Source: Synechococcus sp. WH 5701 (lineage in GTDB: Bacteria > Cyanobacteriota > Cyanobacteriia > PCC-6307 > Cyanobiaceae). Taken from it: a DNA stretch of 64,000 nt. This document shows positions 35,908 through 44,737 of this stretch, piece after piece (the first letter of the stretch is position 1; the number at the start of each line of letters is the position of its first letter). The stretch lies in the NCBI RefSeq assembly GCF_000153045.1, contig NZ_CH724159.1, positions 1,289,556-1,353,555 on the forward strand, in the 5' to 3' direction. A program made the position numbers and the translations under genes. The notes beneath the pieces are model-generated. The model saw only the letters and a list, made by a program, of their open reading frames with translations, was not told where the DNA came from and made no database searches.

Positions 35908-36242
35908 GCGGCCAGCACCAGCTCGGAGACCTCCTCGATCACGTCGACCAGATAGGGACTGCCCTCGGCGAAAAGGCCACCACTGGCGAAGAGGACTTCC
36001 TTGGTGGGAGCCGGCAGCGGGTGCTGCAACTGGCTGCTCCGCCAGGAGTGGTACAACGAGCGGCGGCGGCGGTCTTCCTGGAGCACGAGCCTGTCGGCAC
36101 CCGAACGCGGACTCTCACCCGCCAGCAGGGGGGTGCGCAGGCGAATGCCAAAACCGTGGGCTTCGATCTGGACATGTCCTTCCATCAGAACCGTCTGAAA
36201 GGACCAGCCTTGTAACCAGCGCAGATGAAAGGGATTGGACAT
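35904..36242 (-). CDS. Conserved soluble protein of unknown function
   Basis: A 112-residue protein from ATG 36242: MSNPFHLRWLQGWSFQTVLM, then a beta-rich run (EGHVQIEAHGFGIRLRTPLL), a basic middle (LQEDRRRRSLYHSW), and an acidic end (VDVIEEVSELVLAA). It looks like a small single-domain beta/alpha protein; no motif identifies it. The 91 bases upstream, to the methyltransferase stop, are slightly AT-rich and probably hold its promoter. Confidence 0.65.
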   Translation of the reverse strand: MSNPFHLRWLQGWSFQTVLMEGHVQIEAHGFGIRLRTPLLAGESPRSGADRLVLQEDRRRRSLYHSWRSSQLQHPLPAPTKEVLFASGGLFAEGSPYLVDVIEEVSELVLAA

Positions 36243-36333
36243 CAGGCGAAACACCCAAGAACAACGAAAACCTATTCACATTCGGCAAAACCTGCTGGGA
36301 TCTGGCGATCGATGTGCTGCTGCGCTGACGCCC

Positions 36334-37395
36334 TCAGGCCAAAGGCTTGGTGGCGGACCAGACCCGGGTCATGAAATGGGACTGGGCGCTGATCCCAGCG
36401 AAGCCGGCCTGAACCAGGCGCGCTTCGATGTCATCGGCGATGTAATCGCGGTAATAGGGCTCGTGGAAGGCCCGGCGGAAGTTCTCCAGTACCGCGGAGA
36501 ACTCGGGGGAATCAGCCAGCTGGATTGAATCGGCCAGCACCAGCACACCGCCTGGCTCGATCACCCGGAAGCACTCCTGCAGAACGTTCTGGCGGGCTTC
36601 GGCGGGGAGCTCATGGAAGAGGAACACACAGCTCACCGCCTGGAAGGTGGCATCAGCGAAGGGCAGCGACTCGGCATTTCCCTGCACCAGCTGGGGCAGC
36701 TCCCCCGGCAACTGGCTGAGGCAACGGTTGGCTTCACGCAGGTACGACGCCGAGAGGTCAAGGCCCACCAGCTGGATCTCCCCAAGGCCACCGCGCAGTT
36801 GACGCAGAGTGCGGCCGGTACCGGTGGCCACATCCAGAAGGCGCAGCTGGCCGGGGGAGCGCTGGGCGAAGGCCCGCAGCCCCCGCCTGAGGGGGGCGAT
36901 CAGGCGACGGCGCATCGCATCGGCGCTGCCGTTGAAGAGGATTTCGACCTGAAGGTCGTAGAGCGCCGCGGAATGGTCGCTCAGATAGCCATCGGTCTGG
37001 TGATGGAAATTCTGCAGGTAATAGGAGGGGTAGTCCTCGGGGCGCACATCCCGGGGCAGATCCCTCACCTTGCGCTGGGTGCGGCGGTTCCACTGACGGG
37101 GGGTGTCCAGCCAGACCAGGGGATAGCGGGCCGCCCAGTCGAGCCAGGGGGCATCGAAAAGGAGGGAGGGGGGATAAAGGCCGCTCTCAGCGTCCTGCCA
37201 GTCGGTCTCCAGCAACCGGTCCATGGAGGCCTTGAGGGCCAGGCTCATCTGCGCGGGCACCGGCACCGTCTGGGGAGCGCCCTGGGGATCGACCAGGCGC
37301 ATCAGCCGTCCGCCCAGCTCCTTGTGGGCCAGACCCATGATCGTCTTGCCCTGCTGCAGGGCCTGGTAGGCGAACTTGCTGACGGTGTCGGGCAT
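36334..37395 (-). CDS. Class I SAM-dependent methyltransferase
   Basis: A 353-residue enzyme. The N-terminal 180 residues are a helical region with YYLQNFHHQTDGYLSDHSAA; the C-terminal half is a UbiE-like Rossmann domain with motif I LLDVATGTGRTLRQL, GLDLSASYL, ESLPFADATFQAVSCVFLFH and the post-motif VIEPGGVLVLADS. The substrate is unknown; quinone, lipid or pigment methylation is possible. It follows glnA by 68 bases on the same strand. Confidence 0.88.
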   Translation of the reverse strand: MPDTVSKFAYQALQQGKTIMGLAHKELGGRLMRLVDPQGAPQTVPVPAQMSLALKASMDRLLETDWQDAESGLYPPSLLFDAPWLDWAARYPLVWLDTPRQWNRRTQRKVRDLPRDVRPEDYPSYYLQNFHHQTDGYLSDHSAALYDLQVEILFNGSADAMRRRLIAPLRRGLRAFAQRSPGQLRLLDVATGTGRTLRQLRGGLGEIQLVGLDLSASYLREANRCLSQLPGELPQLVQGNAESLPFADATFQAVSCVFLFHELPAEARQNVLQECFRVIEPGGVLVLADSIQLADSPEFSAVLENFRRAFHEPYYRDYIADDIEARLVQAGFAGISAQSHFMTRVWSATKPLA

Positions 37396-37463
37396 GGGGT
37401 GCCGGTGGAGAGGCGGCGCGCAAGGCCCTCCATTTCAGCTGATCCGCCTGGCAGCCGCGAGGC

Positions 37464-38885
37464 TCAGCCGTCGTAATAGAGGCTGAACTCGTAGGGATGG
37501 GGCCGTTGCCGCAGCTGCTGCAACTCCTCGGATTTAAGGGCGATCCAGTTGCTGATGAAGTCTTCGCTGAACACCTCCCCGGCCAGCAGATACTCGTGGT
37601 CGGCCTCGAGGGCGGCCAGCACGCCCTCGAGGGAGGAGGGCAACGTGGCGATCTGCTCCAGATCTTCAGGGGGCAACTCGAACAGGTCAAGGTCCATCCC
37701 GTCGCCCGGGTCGATCTGCTGACGGATGCCATCCAGCCCAGCCAGGAGCATGGCGGAGAACGCCAGATAGGGATTGGCCATGGCATCGCCGCTGCGGAAC
37801 TCCAGGCGCTTGGCACGGGGGTTTTCACCGCTGAGGGGAATGCGCACGGCAGCGGAGCGGTTGCCCTGGGAATAGACCAGATTCACTGGTGCCTCGAAGC
37901 CCGGCACCAGGCGTTTGTAGCTGTTGGTGGTGGGATTGGTGAAGGCCAGGAAGCTGGGGGCATGCCGCAGCAGTCCCCCGATGTACCAGCGGGCCGTCTG
38001 GGAGAGATCCGCGTAGGTGCCCAGTCCGAAGAACAGCGGTTGACCGTCCCTCCAGAGGCTCTGGTGCACGTGCATGCCGCTGCCGTTGTCGGCGAACACC
38101 GGCTTGGGCATGAAGGTGGCTGAGCGCCCGTACTTGCGGGCCACATTGCGCACCACGTACTTGTAGATCATCACGTTGTCGGCCGCGCTGATCAGCTCGG
38201 CGAACCTGATGCCCAGCTCCTGCTGGCCAGAGGCCGCCACTTCGTGGTGATGCTTCTCGATCGGCACCCCCAGCTGACCCATGGTCAGCAACATCTCGCT
38301 GCGGATGTCCTGGAAGGTGTCGCTTGGGGGGACGGGGGAATAGCCCTCCTTCGCGTTCATCTTGTAGGCCAGATTGCCGCCCTCCTCCAGTCGGCCGCTG
38401 TTCCAGGGGGCTTCTATCGAATCGACGCTGTAGAAACTGCCTCCCTCGCTGGAGCCGTAGCGCACGTCTTCGAACAGGAAGAACTCCAGCTCAGGTCCGA
38501 AGTAGGCCGTGTCGGCCAGGCCCGTGCCGGCCAGATGAGCCAGGGCCCGCTGGGCCAGCGACCGGGGGCAACGCCCATAGGCCTCGCCGCTGCGGGGCTC
38601 CTGAATCGAGCAGATCAGGCTGAGGGTCTTGTGGCGAAGAAAGGGATCAATCCAGGCGGTGGCCGGATCGGGCACCATCACCATGTCCGATTCATTGATC
38701 GCCTTCCAGCCCCTGATCGAGGAGCCATCAAAGGCCAGGCCGCTCTGAAACGACTCCTCATTCAGCAGGTCCGTGCAGACGGTGAGGTGCTGCCATTGGC
38801 CATGGAGATCGGCGAATTTGAGGTCAATCAGCTCAATGCCCTCGTCCCTGATCCGACGAAGAAGGTCCTGGGCTGGGTTGGCCAT
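37464..38885 (-). CDS. glnA: Glutamine synthetase type I
   Basis: Central ammonium-assimilation enzyme, 473 residues, making glutamine from glutamate and ammonia with ATP as a dodecamer. Motifs: the latch [26 protein letters not shown] metal site, the ATP site [20 protein letters not shown] and [20 protein letters not shown]. At the place where enteric enzymes carry the adenylylated Tyr (NLYDLPPEE), this reads [10 protein letters not shown] with Phe. That fits cyanobacterial GSI, which is controlled by inactivating factors and NtcA rather than by adenylylation. Confidence 0.97.
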   Translation of the reverse strand: MANPAQDLLRRIRDEGIELIDLKFADLHGQWQHLTVCTDLLNEESFQSGLAFDGSSIRGWKAINESDMVMVPDPATAWIDPFLRHKTLSLICSIQEPRSGEAYGRCPRSLAQRALAHLAGTGLADTAYFGPELEFFLFEDVRYGSSEGGSFYSVDSIEAPWNSGRLEEGGNLAYKMNAKEGYSPVPPSDTFQDIRSEMLLTMGQLGVPIEKHHHEVAASGQQELGIRFAELISAADNVMIYKYVVRNVARKYGRSATFMPKPVFADNGSGMHVHQSLWRDGQPLFFGLGTYADLSQTARWYIGGLLRHAPSFLAFTNPTTNSYKRLVPGFEAPVNLVYSQGNRSAAVRIPLSGENPRAKRLEFRSGDAMANPYLAFSAMLLAGLDGIRQQIDPGDGMDLDLFELPPEDLEQIATLPSSLEGVLAALEADHEYLLAGEVFSEDFISNWIALKSEELQQLRQRPHPYEFSLYYDG

Positions 38886-39136
38886 GGGGGAAGAGAAAGG
38901 CGGAAGGGAGGAAGGAAGGCCGGTGGCAGCCGCAGGCAGCCGCGGGATCGATGCTTGGAGAGGTCCCGCTGGCCTTTGGTGCCCGTTGTAACCCTCGCCC
39001 AGGGCCGGGCCATGGGGGTGCCGCTGGCCAGGCCTGCGTAACCGTTTCTGTCAGAATGGCCAGATCCCATGGCTGGACAGGGATCTTGCCAATCTTGGGT
39101 GCTAGCTTCCGCACCAGGTGAGACGATCTCAACGTC
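38886..39136. promoter_or_regulatory. Divergent glnA-apcF regulatory region
   Basis: 251 gene-free bases between divergent starts. Near glnA there is a purine-rich stretch (38886-38920). GTA-N8-TGT at 39038-39051 is only a partial match to the NtcA site GTA-N8-TAC. TAGCTT at 39103-39108 is a plausible -10 for apcF. The divergent arrangement allows joint control of nitrogen assimilation and the phycobilisome core, which is inference. Confidence 0.5.
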
Positions 39137-39655
39137 ATGCGCGATGCCATCACCGGTCTGATCGGCCGGTATGACCAGCTGGGGCGCTATCTCGATCGGG
39201 ACGCGATCGATCGGATCGCCACCTACCACTCCCAGACTGAAGTACGGCTGGCAGCGGTGGAACTGATCAACCGGGAAGCGGCAGAGATCGTCCGGGATGC
39301 CAGCCGTCGGCTGTTCGAGCAGGATCCGGAACTTCTCCTCCCCGGCGGTAATGCCTACACCACCCGACGGCTGGCCGCCTGCCTGCGGGACATGGATTAT
39401 TTCCTGCGCTACGCCAGTTATGCGCTGGTGGCGGACGACCCCACCATCCTCAACGAGCGCGTTCTCAACGGCCTCGACGACACCTACAAGAGCCTGGGGG
39501 TCCCCACCGGTCCCACAGTGCGCAGCATCGTGCTGTTGGGAGAAGTGCTGGCGGAGCGGCTTTCGGAAGCGGGGCTGGAGCCTGGGACTCTGATCAGCGC
39601 TCCGTTCGAGCACATGGCCCGCGGTCTGGGCGACACCAATGTCAGGGCACGCTGA
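39137..39655 (+). CDS. apcF: Allophycocyanin beta-18 subunit
   Basis: A 172-residue core protein of the phycobilisome. The globin-like fold starts MRDAITGLIGRYDQLGRYLD. The Asn methylated in beta subunits lies in LPGGNAYTTRR, and the bilin-bearing Cys in AACLRDMDYFLRYASYAL. The start and the LVADDPTILNERVLNG stretch match ApcF rather than ApcB. ApcF sits with the linker ApcE where excitation leaves for the photosystems. It shows the organism makes phycobilisomes. Confidence 0.93.
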   Translation: MRDAITGLIGRYDQLGRYLDRDAIDRIATYHSQTEVRLAAVELINREAAEIVRDASRRLFEQDPELLLPGGNAYTTRRLAACLRDMDYFLRYASYALVADDPTILNERVLNGLDDTYKSLGVPTGPTVRSIVLLGEVLAERLSEAGLEPGTLISAPFEHMARGLGDTNVRAR

Positions 39656-39713
39656 GGCCTTTTGGCTCACTGCTTAGGCTGACGTTCATCGATCCTTAGT
39701 TGCGCTGCAGGCC

Positions 39714-40922
39714 TTGGTCACCCTGTCTTCCTCCCCCTCCACCGCCGCGGCGGGCACCGTGAGCGATCGTCATCGCCTCCGGCTGGGGCCGATCGCCACC
39801 CCGGACCGGCTGCTGCTCGGTCCAGGCCCGTCGAACGCCCACCCCACGGTCCTGAAGGCCCTCAGCCGCACCCCGATCGGCCACCTCGATCCGCTCTACA
39901 TCGAGCTGATGGGAGAGGTGCAGGATCTGCTGCGCTACGCCTGGCAGACCGAGAACCGTCTCACCATTCCCATGAGCGGCACCGGCAGTGCCGCCATGGA
40001 GGCGACCCTGGCCAACACCGTCGAGCCTGGCGACAAGGTGCTGGTGGCGGTGAAGGGCTACTTCGGCCTGCGCCTCGTCGACATGGCCGGGCGCTACCGG
40101 GCTGAGGTGGCCACGATCGAGCGGCCCTGGGGAGAGGCCTTCACCCTCGAAGAGATCGAGCAGGCCCTGGCCAGTCACCGTCCAGCGATCCTGGCGATGG
40201 TTCACGCGGAAACCTCCACCGGTGTCTGCCAGCCGATGGAAGGAATCGGCGAGCTTTGCCGCCGCTACGACTGCCTGCTGCTGCTCGACACGGTCACGTC
40301 CCTCGGGGCCGTGCCCCTGCACCTCGACGCCTGGGGTGTCGACCTGGCCTACAGCTGCAGCCAGAAAGGCTTGAGCTGTCCTCCGGGCCTCGGCCCCTTC
40401 ACCATGGGGGAGCGGGCTGAGGCCAAGTTGGCAGCCCGCAGCAGCAAGGTACCCAACTGGTATCTGGATGTCTCACTGCTCAACCAGTACTGGGGCAGCA
40501 ACCGTGTTTATCACCACACTGCCCCGGTGAACATGAACTTCGGCATGCGCGAAGCCCTGCGGCTGCTTGCCGAAGAGGGCCTGGAGAACGCCTGGAGCCG
40601 ACACCGCAGCAATGCCGAGCGCCTCTGGACGGGCCTGGAGCGCCTTGGCCTCGAGCTGCACGTGCCGGAGCATCTGCGCCTGCCCACCCTCACCACGGTG
40701 CGCATTCCCGAGGGCATCGATGGCAAAGCCTTCTCGCTTCACCTGCTCAACACCCACGGCATCGAAGTGGGCGGTGGCCTCGGCGCCCTCGCCGGCAAGG
40801 TCTGGCGGATCGGCCTGATGGGCTACAACAGCCAGCCGGAGAACGTCGATCTGCTGCTCAACCTGCTGGAGACGGAACTTCCCGCCTTCCGTCAGTCGCC
40901 GCCCGTTGCCGCGGTCGCCTGA
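39714..40922 (+). CDS. Alanine-glyoxylate aminotransferase, class V
   Basis: A 402-residue PLP enzyme that converts glyoxylate to glycine, part of photorespiratory glycolate salvage. Visible: LLLGPGPSNAHPTVLKALSR, substrate region IPMSGTGSAAMEATLAN, HAETSTGV, cofactor Asp LLLDTVTSLGAVPL and the PLP Lys in YSCSQKGLSCPPG. The start is probably TTG 39714 or GTG 39762; TAGGCT (39675-39680) is a possible -10. Its 3' end overlaps tadA by 31 bases on the other strand. Confidence 0.92.
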   Translation: MVTLSSSPSTAAAGTVSDRHRLRLGPIATPDRLLLGPGPSNAHPTVLKALSRTPIGHLDPLYIELMGEVQDLLRYAWQTENRLTIPMSGTGSAAMEATLANTVEPGDKVLVAVKGYFGLRLVDMAGRYRAEVATIERPWGEAFTLEEIEQALASHRPAILAMVHAETSTGVCQPMEGIGELCRRYDCLLLLDTVTSLGAVPLHLDAWGVDLAYSCSQKGLSCPPGLGPFTMGERAEAKLAARSSKVPNWYLDVSLLNQYWGSNRVYHHTAPVNMNFGMREALRLLAEEGLENAWSRHRSNAERLWTGLERLGLELHVPEHLRLPTLTTVRIPEGIDGKAFSLHLLNTHGIEVGGGLGALAGKVWRIGLMGYNSQPENVDLLLNLLETELPAFRQSPPVAAVA

Positions 40923-41401
40923 GCTCTGCGCCGGCGTCTGAACCAGCTCTCCAGCAGCTCTCTGGCCTCCAGCTCCCGCACACCGCCCATCACCTCCATG
41001 TGGTGGTGGGAGCTGGGGTCCGCCGCCAGGTTGAGGCAGCCGCCCAGGGCACCACGCTTGGCATCTCCGGCGGCGAACACCACCCGGCCCATGCGGGCCT
41101 GGATCAGGGCACCAGCACACATCGGACAGGGCTCCAGGGTCACCAGCAGGCTGCAGGCGTTGAAGCGCCAGTCGTGAATGAGGCGTGCGGCCTGGCTGAG
41201 CGCCACCAGTTCGGCATGGCCCAGGGGATCCTGATGAGTCTGACGACGGTTCGTTCCCCAGCCCAGGGCACGGCCAGCTCCATCGAGAACGATGGCCGCC
41301 ACAGGGATCTCTCCGGCCTCGCCCGCCCGCTGGGCCATCCGCAGCAACCGCTCCATCCAGAACTGCTGGCTGCTGAGCGGCAGAGGGGCAGGAGGGCGCA
41401 T
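40892..41401 (-). CDS. tadA: tRNA-specific adenosine deaminase
   Basis: TadA converts the wobble adenosine of tRNA-Arg to inosine. The 169 residues contain the zinc and catalytic motifs DPLGHAELVALSQAA (His-Ala-Glu) and LEPCPMCAGALIQARMGRVV (PCxxC). The N-terminal helix and the closing LESWFRRRRR are typical. It is essential in most bacteria. It converges with the aminotransferase gene, sharing 31 bases. Confidence 0.95.
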   Translation of the reverse strand: MRPPAPLPLSSQQFWMERLLRMAQRAGEAGEIPVAAIVLDGAGRALGWGTNRRQTHQDPLGHAELVALSQAARLIHDWRFNACSLLVTLEPCPMCAGALIQARMGRVVFAAGDAKRGALGGCLNLAADPSSHHHMEVMGGVRELEARELLESWFRRRRRAQATAATGGD

Positions 41402-41487
41402 GGGCGTAGGCGTTGGCGTTGGCAGTGAGGGCAGCGGCGCTCAGAACCCGAGACTGACAGCCCGGACTGCTCCCGTTACAAGGGACA

Positions 41488-42942
41488 ATGGTTGCCCCGA
41501 CCGCCTTGCCCTTGGCCGTCACGCCACACCAGGAGCGGGCGCTCGATCCCCTGCCCTTCGCCTCACCGGGCGTCTTCGACGCGGATCTGGAGGCCTTTCT
41601 TGCGGACGCCAGCCATCAGCTCTGCCGATGGCTGGGCTCGGCCGTGAGCCGTCCCCCCCTGCCGGGCCTGAGCCTGCTGCCAGCCGTGGAGCCGGAAACC
41701 TCTGGGCTGGGCGCCGAGAGGCTGCTCGCGGATCTGCACCTGGTGATGGAGGGGGCCTACAACCCGAACCATCCAGGCGCCCTGGCCCACCTCGATCCCC
41801 CGCCCCTGAGCGCCTCGCTGGTGGGGGACCTGATCTGTGCGGGGTTGAACAACAACCTGCTGGCCGAGGAGCTCTCCCCCTCGCTCAGCCGACTGGAGCG
41901 GAGCCTGTGCGGCTGGCTGGCCCGGCGGCTGGGCCTTGGGGAGCGCTCCGGCGGGGTGCCCGCCAGCGGCGGCAGCCTCAGCAATCTGATGGCCCTGGTC
42001 GCGGCCCGGGAGAGTCGCGGGCTGCGCGGCGTCCCCGAGGCCGTGGTGCTCTGCGGCCTCGACAGCCACACCTCGCTGGAGAAGGCCGCGATGGTGATGG
42101 GTCTTCCGGCCGCAGCCCTGCACCGCCTGCCCCTCGATGGCGACGGCCGCCTCGAGCCGGCGCTGGTGGCTGAGTACCTGGAGTCCCTCAGCGCCGCTGG
42201 CGTCCCGGTGATCGCCCTGGTGGCCACCGCCGGCACCACCGTGCGCGGGGCCGTGGATCCCCTGGTGGAACTCGCGTCCCTCTGCCGCCGCCACGGGGTC
42301 TGGCTGCACATCGATGCGGCGATCGGTGGGGTGCTCGGCCTGTCTGAGCGCCACCGCCAGCGGGTCGACGGCCTGGGGCAGGCGGATTCGATCACGATCA
42401 ACCCCCAGAAACTGCTGGGGATCACCAAGACCTCCTCACTCCTGCTGCTGGCTGATCCCTCCGCCCTCGAGCGAAGCTTCGCCACGGGTCTGCCCTACAT
42501 GGAGCTCAGCCGCGAAGGGGGCCATGGAGGCGAGTGTGGCCTGCAGGGCAGCCGCAGCGCCGAGATTCTGAAGCTGTGGCTTGGCTTGCGCCAGCTGGGC
42601 CTCAATGGCATCGAGGCCGTGATCGAAAAGGCGATTCAGCGGCGGCGGAGCCTGCAGCACCTGTTGCATGGGGCCCAAGACGCCTGCGAGCTCACCCTGC
42701 TCAGCGGCCCCCTGCACCTGCTGGCCTTCCGTCCCAGTCAGCTGGATGCGGCTGGCTGCGAGCAGTGGTCACAGCACTGCCGCCAGCGGCTGCTGGAGCA
42801 CGACCTGATGCTCTCCCGGCCCCGTTACCAGGGGAAACATCACCTCAAGGCGGTGCTGGGCAATCCCCACACCCAGGGGGAGCATCTGCAGCGGCTCGCC
42901 GCGGTGGTCCTCCAGTCGCTGCGGCCCGGGGAGCTGATCTGA
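41488..42942 (+). CDS. PLP-dependent group II decarboxylase-like enzyme
   Basis: A 484-residue enzyme of the glutamate/DABA/aromatic amino acid decarboxylase fold. Visible: NPNHPGALAHLDPPPLSASL, NNNLLAEELSP, GVPASGGSLSNLMALVAARE (phosphate binding), VWLHIDAAIGG (cofactor Asp) and INPQKLLGITKTSS, where the Lys should bind PLP in place of the usual HK pair. The closest guess is an L-2,4-diaminobutyrate decarboxylase-type enzyme, but the substrate is not fixed by sequence. Start ATG 41488 lies 86 bases past divergent tadA. Confidence 0.82.
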   Translation: MVAPTALPLAVTPHQERALDPLPFASPGVFDADLEAFLADASHQLCRWLGSAVSRPPLPGLSLLPAVEPETSGLGAERLLADLHLVMEGAYNPNHPGALAHLDPPPLSASLVGDLICAGLNNNLLAEELSPSLSRLERSLCGWLARRLGLGERSGGVPASGGSLSNLMALVAARESRGLRGVPEAVVLCGLDSHTSLEKAAMVMGLPAAALHRLPLDGDGRLEPALVAEYLESLSAAGVPVIALVATAGTTVRGAVDPLVELASLCRRHGVWLHIDAAIGGVLGLSERHRQRVDGLGQADSITINPQKLLGITKTSSLLLLADPSALERSFATGLPYMELSREGGHGGECGLQGSRSAEILKLWLGLRQLGLNGIEAVIEKAIQRRRSLQHLLHGAQDACELTLLSGPLHLLAFRPSQLDAAGCEQWSQHCRQRLLEHDLMLSRPRYQGKHHLKAVLGNPHTQGEHLQRLAAVVLQSLRPGELI

Positions 42943-43044
42943 AACGCGAGCCGCGGCCAACCGGCAGGATGCCAGCCGGAGTAAGCAGCCTTCAGGGGTG
43001 ACAAGCCATCGTGAACCCACAACAGCCATGAGCGATCTGCGGCC

Positions 43045-43299
43045 ATGAGCCAGGAGCAGCCCAAGAGCAACCTCCGCGGACGCTGGGTGGCGATCATCAC
43101 CGGCGCCCTTTCGATTTTGATCGGGGTTCTCTATCTCGGCCTGATCACGGTGCTCGACGCCCGGGGCCCCCTCCAGCCCCCTCCCCCCGAGGCCCTGGGC
43201 GTGGTGGCAGCTGCCGGTCCCGCCGGCGCTGCAGCGGCTCCACCACCCGGCGCAGGGCCACCTCCAGAAAACCGCTCAACGCCCCCTCCCGCCGGTTGA
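43045..43299 (+). CDS. 84-residue membrane protein overlapping a GTPase gene
   Basis: ATG 43045 follows a 102-base spacer. It has a short basic start (KSNLRGR), one helix (WVAIITGALSILIGVLYLGL), the conserved-looking ITVLDARGPLQPPPPEAL, then an Ala/Pro-rich tail. The N-terminal half resembles a conserved small picocyanobacterial protein. The last 155 bases run antisense to the 3' end of the DUF697-type GTPase, an unusually long convergent overlap, so the low-complexity tail may not be conserved. Confidence 0.65.
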   Translation: MSQEQPKSNLRGRWVAIITGALSILIGVLYLGLITVLDARGPLQPPPPEALGVVAAAGPAGAAAAPPPGAGPPPENRSTPPPAG

Positions 43300-44737
43300 G
43301 GTCGTACTGACGGCGCACCACCTCCTGCAGTCCGCCATCGCCCCAGTCCTGGCCCTGCTCGAAGTAGGTGAGGAAGCTGAGGCCGGCAATCCGCGTCAAC
43401 CACGCGGCACTCACCCCCTGCACCGCCTTGCTGACCAGCAGCGCCGGCACGTTCAGGCTCAGGGCCGCCGTGATCAGCCCCAGCCCCCCCTTGATCACCC
43501 CAAGGCCCGCCAGGGTGCGGCCCACGGAGAGCGCCAGGTCCTGTCCCGCCTCCCGCGTCAGCATCACCCCGTAGACACGGCCCAGCTCCACCACCATCTG
43601 GGCGTTCACCGCCGCCGTACCGAGCAGATCCACCACCGGCAGGGGGTTCACCACCAGCACCCCGGCACCGATCCACATGTAGCGATCCACAATGACCTCC
43701 CCGTCCTGGCGCCGCTGGCGCGAGAGCAGGGCACGGCTGGCGTCACTGAGGCGCTGGCTCTGCAGCAGGATGTTGTCCGCGATCAGCTCTTCGCCGTCCT
43801 GGTGGAGCACCTCCGAGAGACGGCGCAGCAGGGCCTCAACTTCCGGACCAGGCTGAAGCGGTCGACCACCAGGCCTGGGGATCGACTGGGGCGCCGCTGC
43901 GGCGGGGATCACGTCCTCGGTGGCGATTCTGCCGGCACAGCGCTGGCGCAGCAGGGCCAGAAGCCGCCGCTCCTCCTCCTCGCCACGCAGGTCGCACTTG
44001 TTCAGCACCAGCACCAGGCGCTTGCCCAGACTGGCTAAGGCCTCGAACACCTGGAACTCCGCGGCGCGCAGATCGCCATCCACCACGAGCACCAGCAGAT
44101 CGGCCCGGGCCGCCTGCGCGCGGGCCTCCCGCTCCCGCTCCTGGCCGTCGCGACCCGATTCGAGAATGCCCGGTGTATCCACCAGTTGCAGCCCCCGCTG
44201 CAAGCCCTTCAGGCGTAACCGGTAGGTGTGGCAGGTGGTGGTGGAGCCCATCGCGGCCCCCACCTCCCCCACCACCTGCTGGAGCAGGGCGCGGATCAGA
44301 GAGGTCTTGCCGGCGGAGCCACTGCCGAACACCACCAGCACCAGATCGCCGCGGGAGAGTTCCGCCTCCACCCGGTCGCGCTCCTGGCGCAGGGCTTCGC
44401 GGGCCACCGCATCGCGTACCCGCTCCAGCACCGGATCAATGGCACGCAGCTGCTGACCGGCCGCCTCCTGGCGGCTGCTGGGGGCGGGGAGGGGTTGGGT
44501 GCCGGGGCCAGGGACATTCCTGGGATTGCGCCAGGCCCGCAGCCAGGGCCAGGCCAGGCGCAGGAGAAGCACAGCGCCGCCGCCCAGCACCAGCAGCAGC
44601 AGCGGGCCCACCAGGGCCGGTGGCAGCAGGTAGCTGAGCTGCCACACCAGGTTGTTGAAGGCCTGCAGCAGCAGCGACAGCGCCACGATCACAGCCACCG
44701 CCGCCGCCGCCCAGATCCAGAGCCGCAGGCGAGGCAT
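43145..44737 (-). CDS. Membrane-associated GTPase with DUF697-like domain
   Basis: A 530-residue protein. Two N-terminal helices are followed by an Era/Septin-like G domain: G1 VFGSGSAGKTSLIRALL, G2 near GSTTTCHTYRL, G3 LVDTPGILESG, G4 LVLNKCDLRG. A C-terminal hydrophobic domain (VDRYMWIGAGVLVVNPLPVV onward) is like DUF697/YcjF proteins. Function is unknown; membrane or thylakoid organisation is a guess. Its ATG overlaps the stop of the PBP gene in TGATG form. The Gly/Arg/Pro-rich last 30 residues lie in the antisense overlap. Confidence 0.87.
   Translation of the reverse strand: MPRLRLWIWAAAAVAVIVALSLLLQAFNNLVWQLSYLLPPALVGPLLLLVLGGGAVLLLRLAWPWLRAWRNPRNVPGPGTQPLPAPSSRQEAAGQQLRAIDPVLERVRDAVAREALRQERDRVEAELSRGDLVLVVFGSGSAGKTSLIRALLQQVVGEVGAAMGSTTTCHTYRLRLKGLQRGLQLVDTPGILESGRDGQEREREARAQAARADLLVLVVDGDLRAAEFQVFEALASLGKRLVLVLNKCDLRGEEEERRLLALLRQRCAGRIATEDVIPAAAAPQSIPRPGGRPLQPGPEVEALLRRLSEVLHQDGEELIADNILLQSQRLSDASRALLSRQRRQDGEVIVDRYMWIGAGVLVVNPLPVVDLLGTAAVNAQMVVELGRVYGVMLTREAGQDLALSVGRTLAGLGVIKGGLGLITAALSLNVPALLVSKAVQGVSAAWLTRIAGLSFLTYFEQGQDWGDGGLQEVVRRQYDLNRREGALSGFLEVALRRVVEPLQRRRDRQLPPRPGPRGEGAGGGPGRRAP

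Noticed and set aside
39038-39051. NtcA site between glnA and apcF
   Set aside because: GTA-N8-TGT matches only one half of the GTA-N8-TAC palindrome, and no well-placed -10 supports it. Not called as a site.
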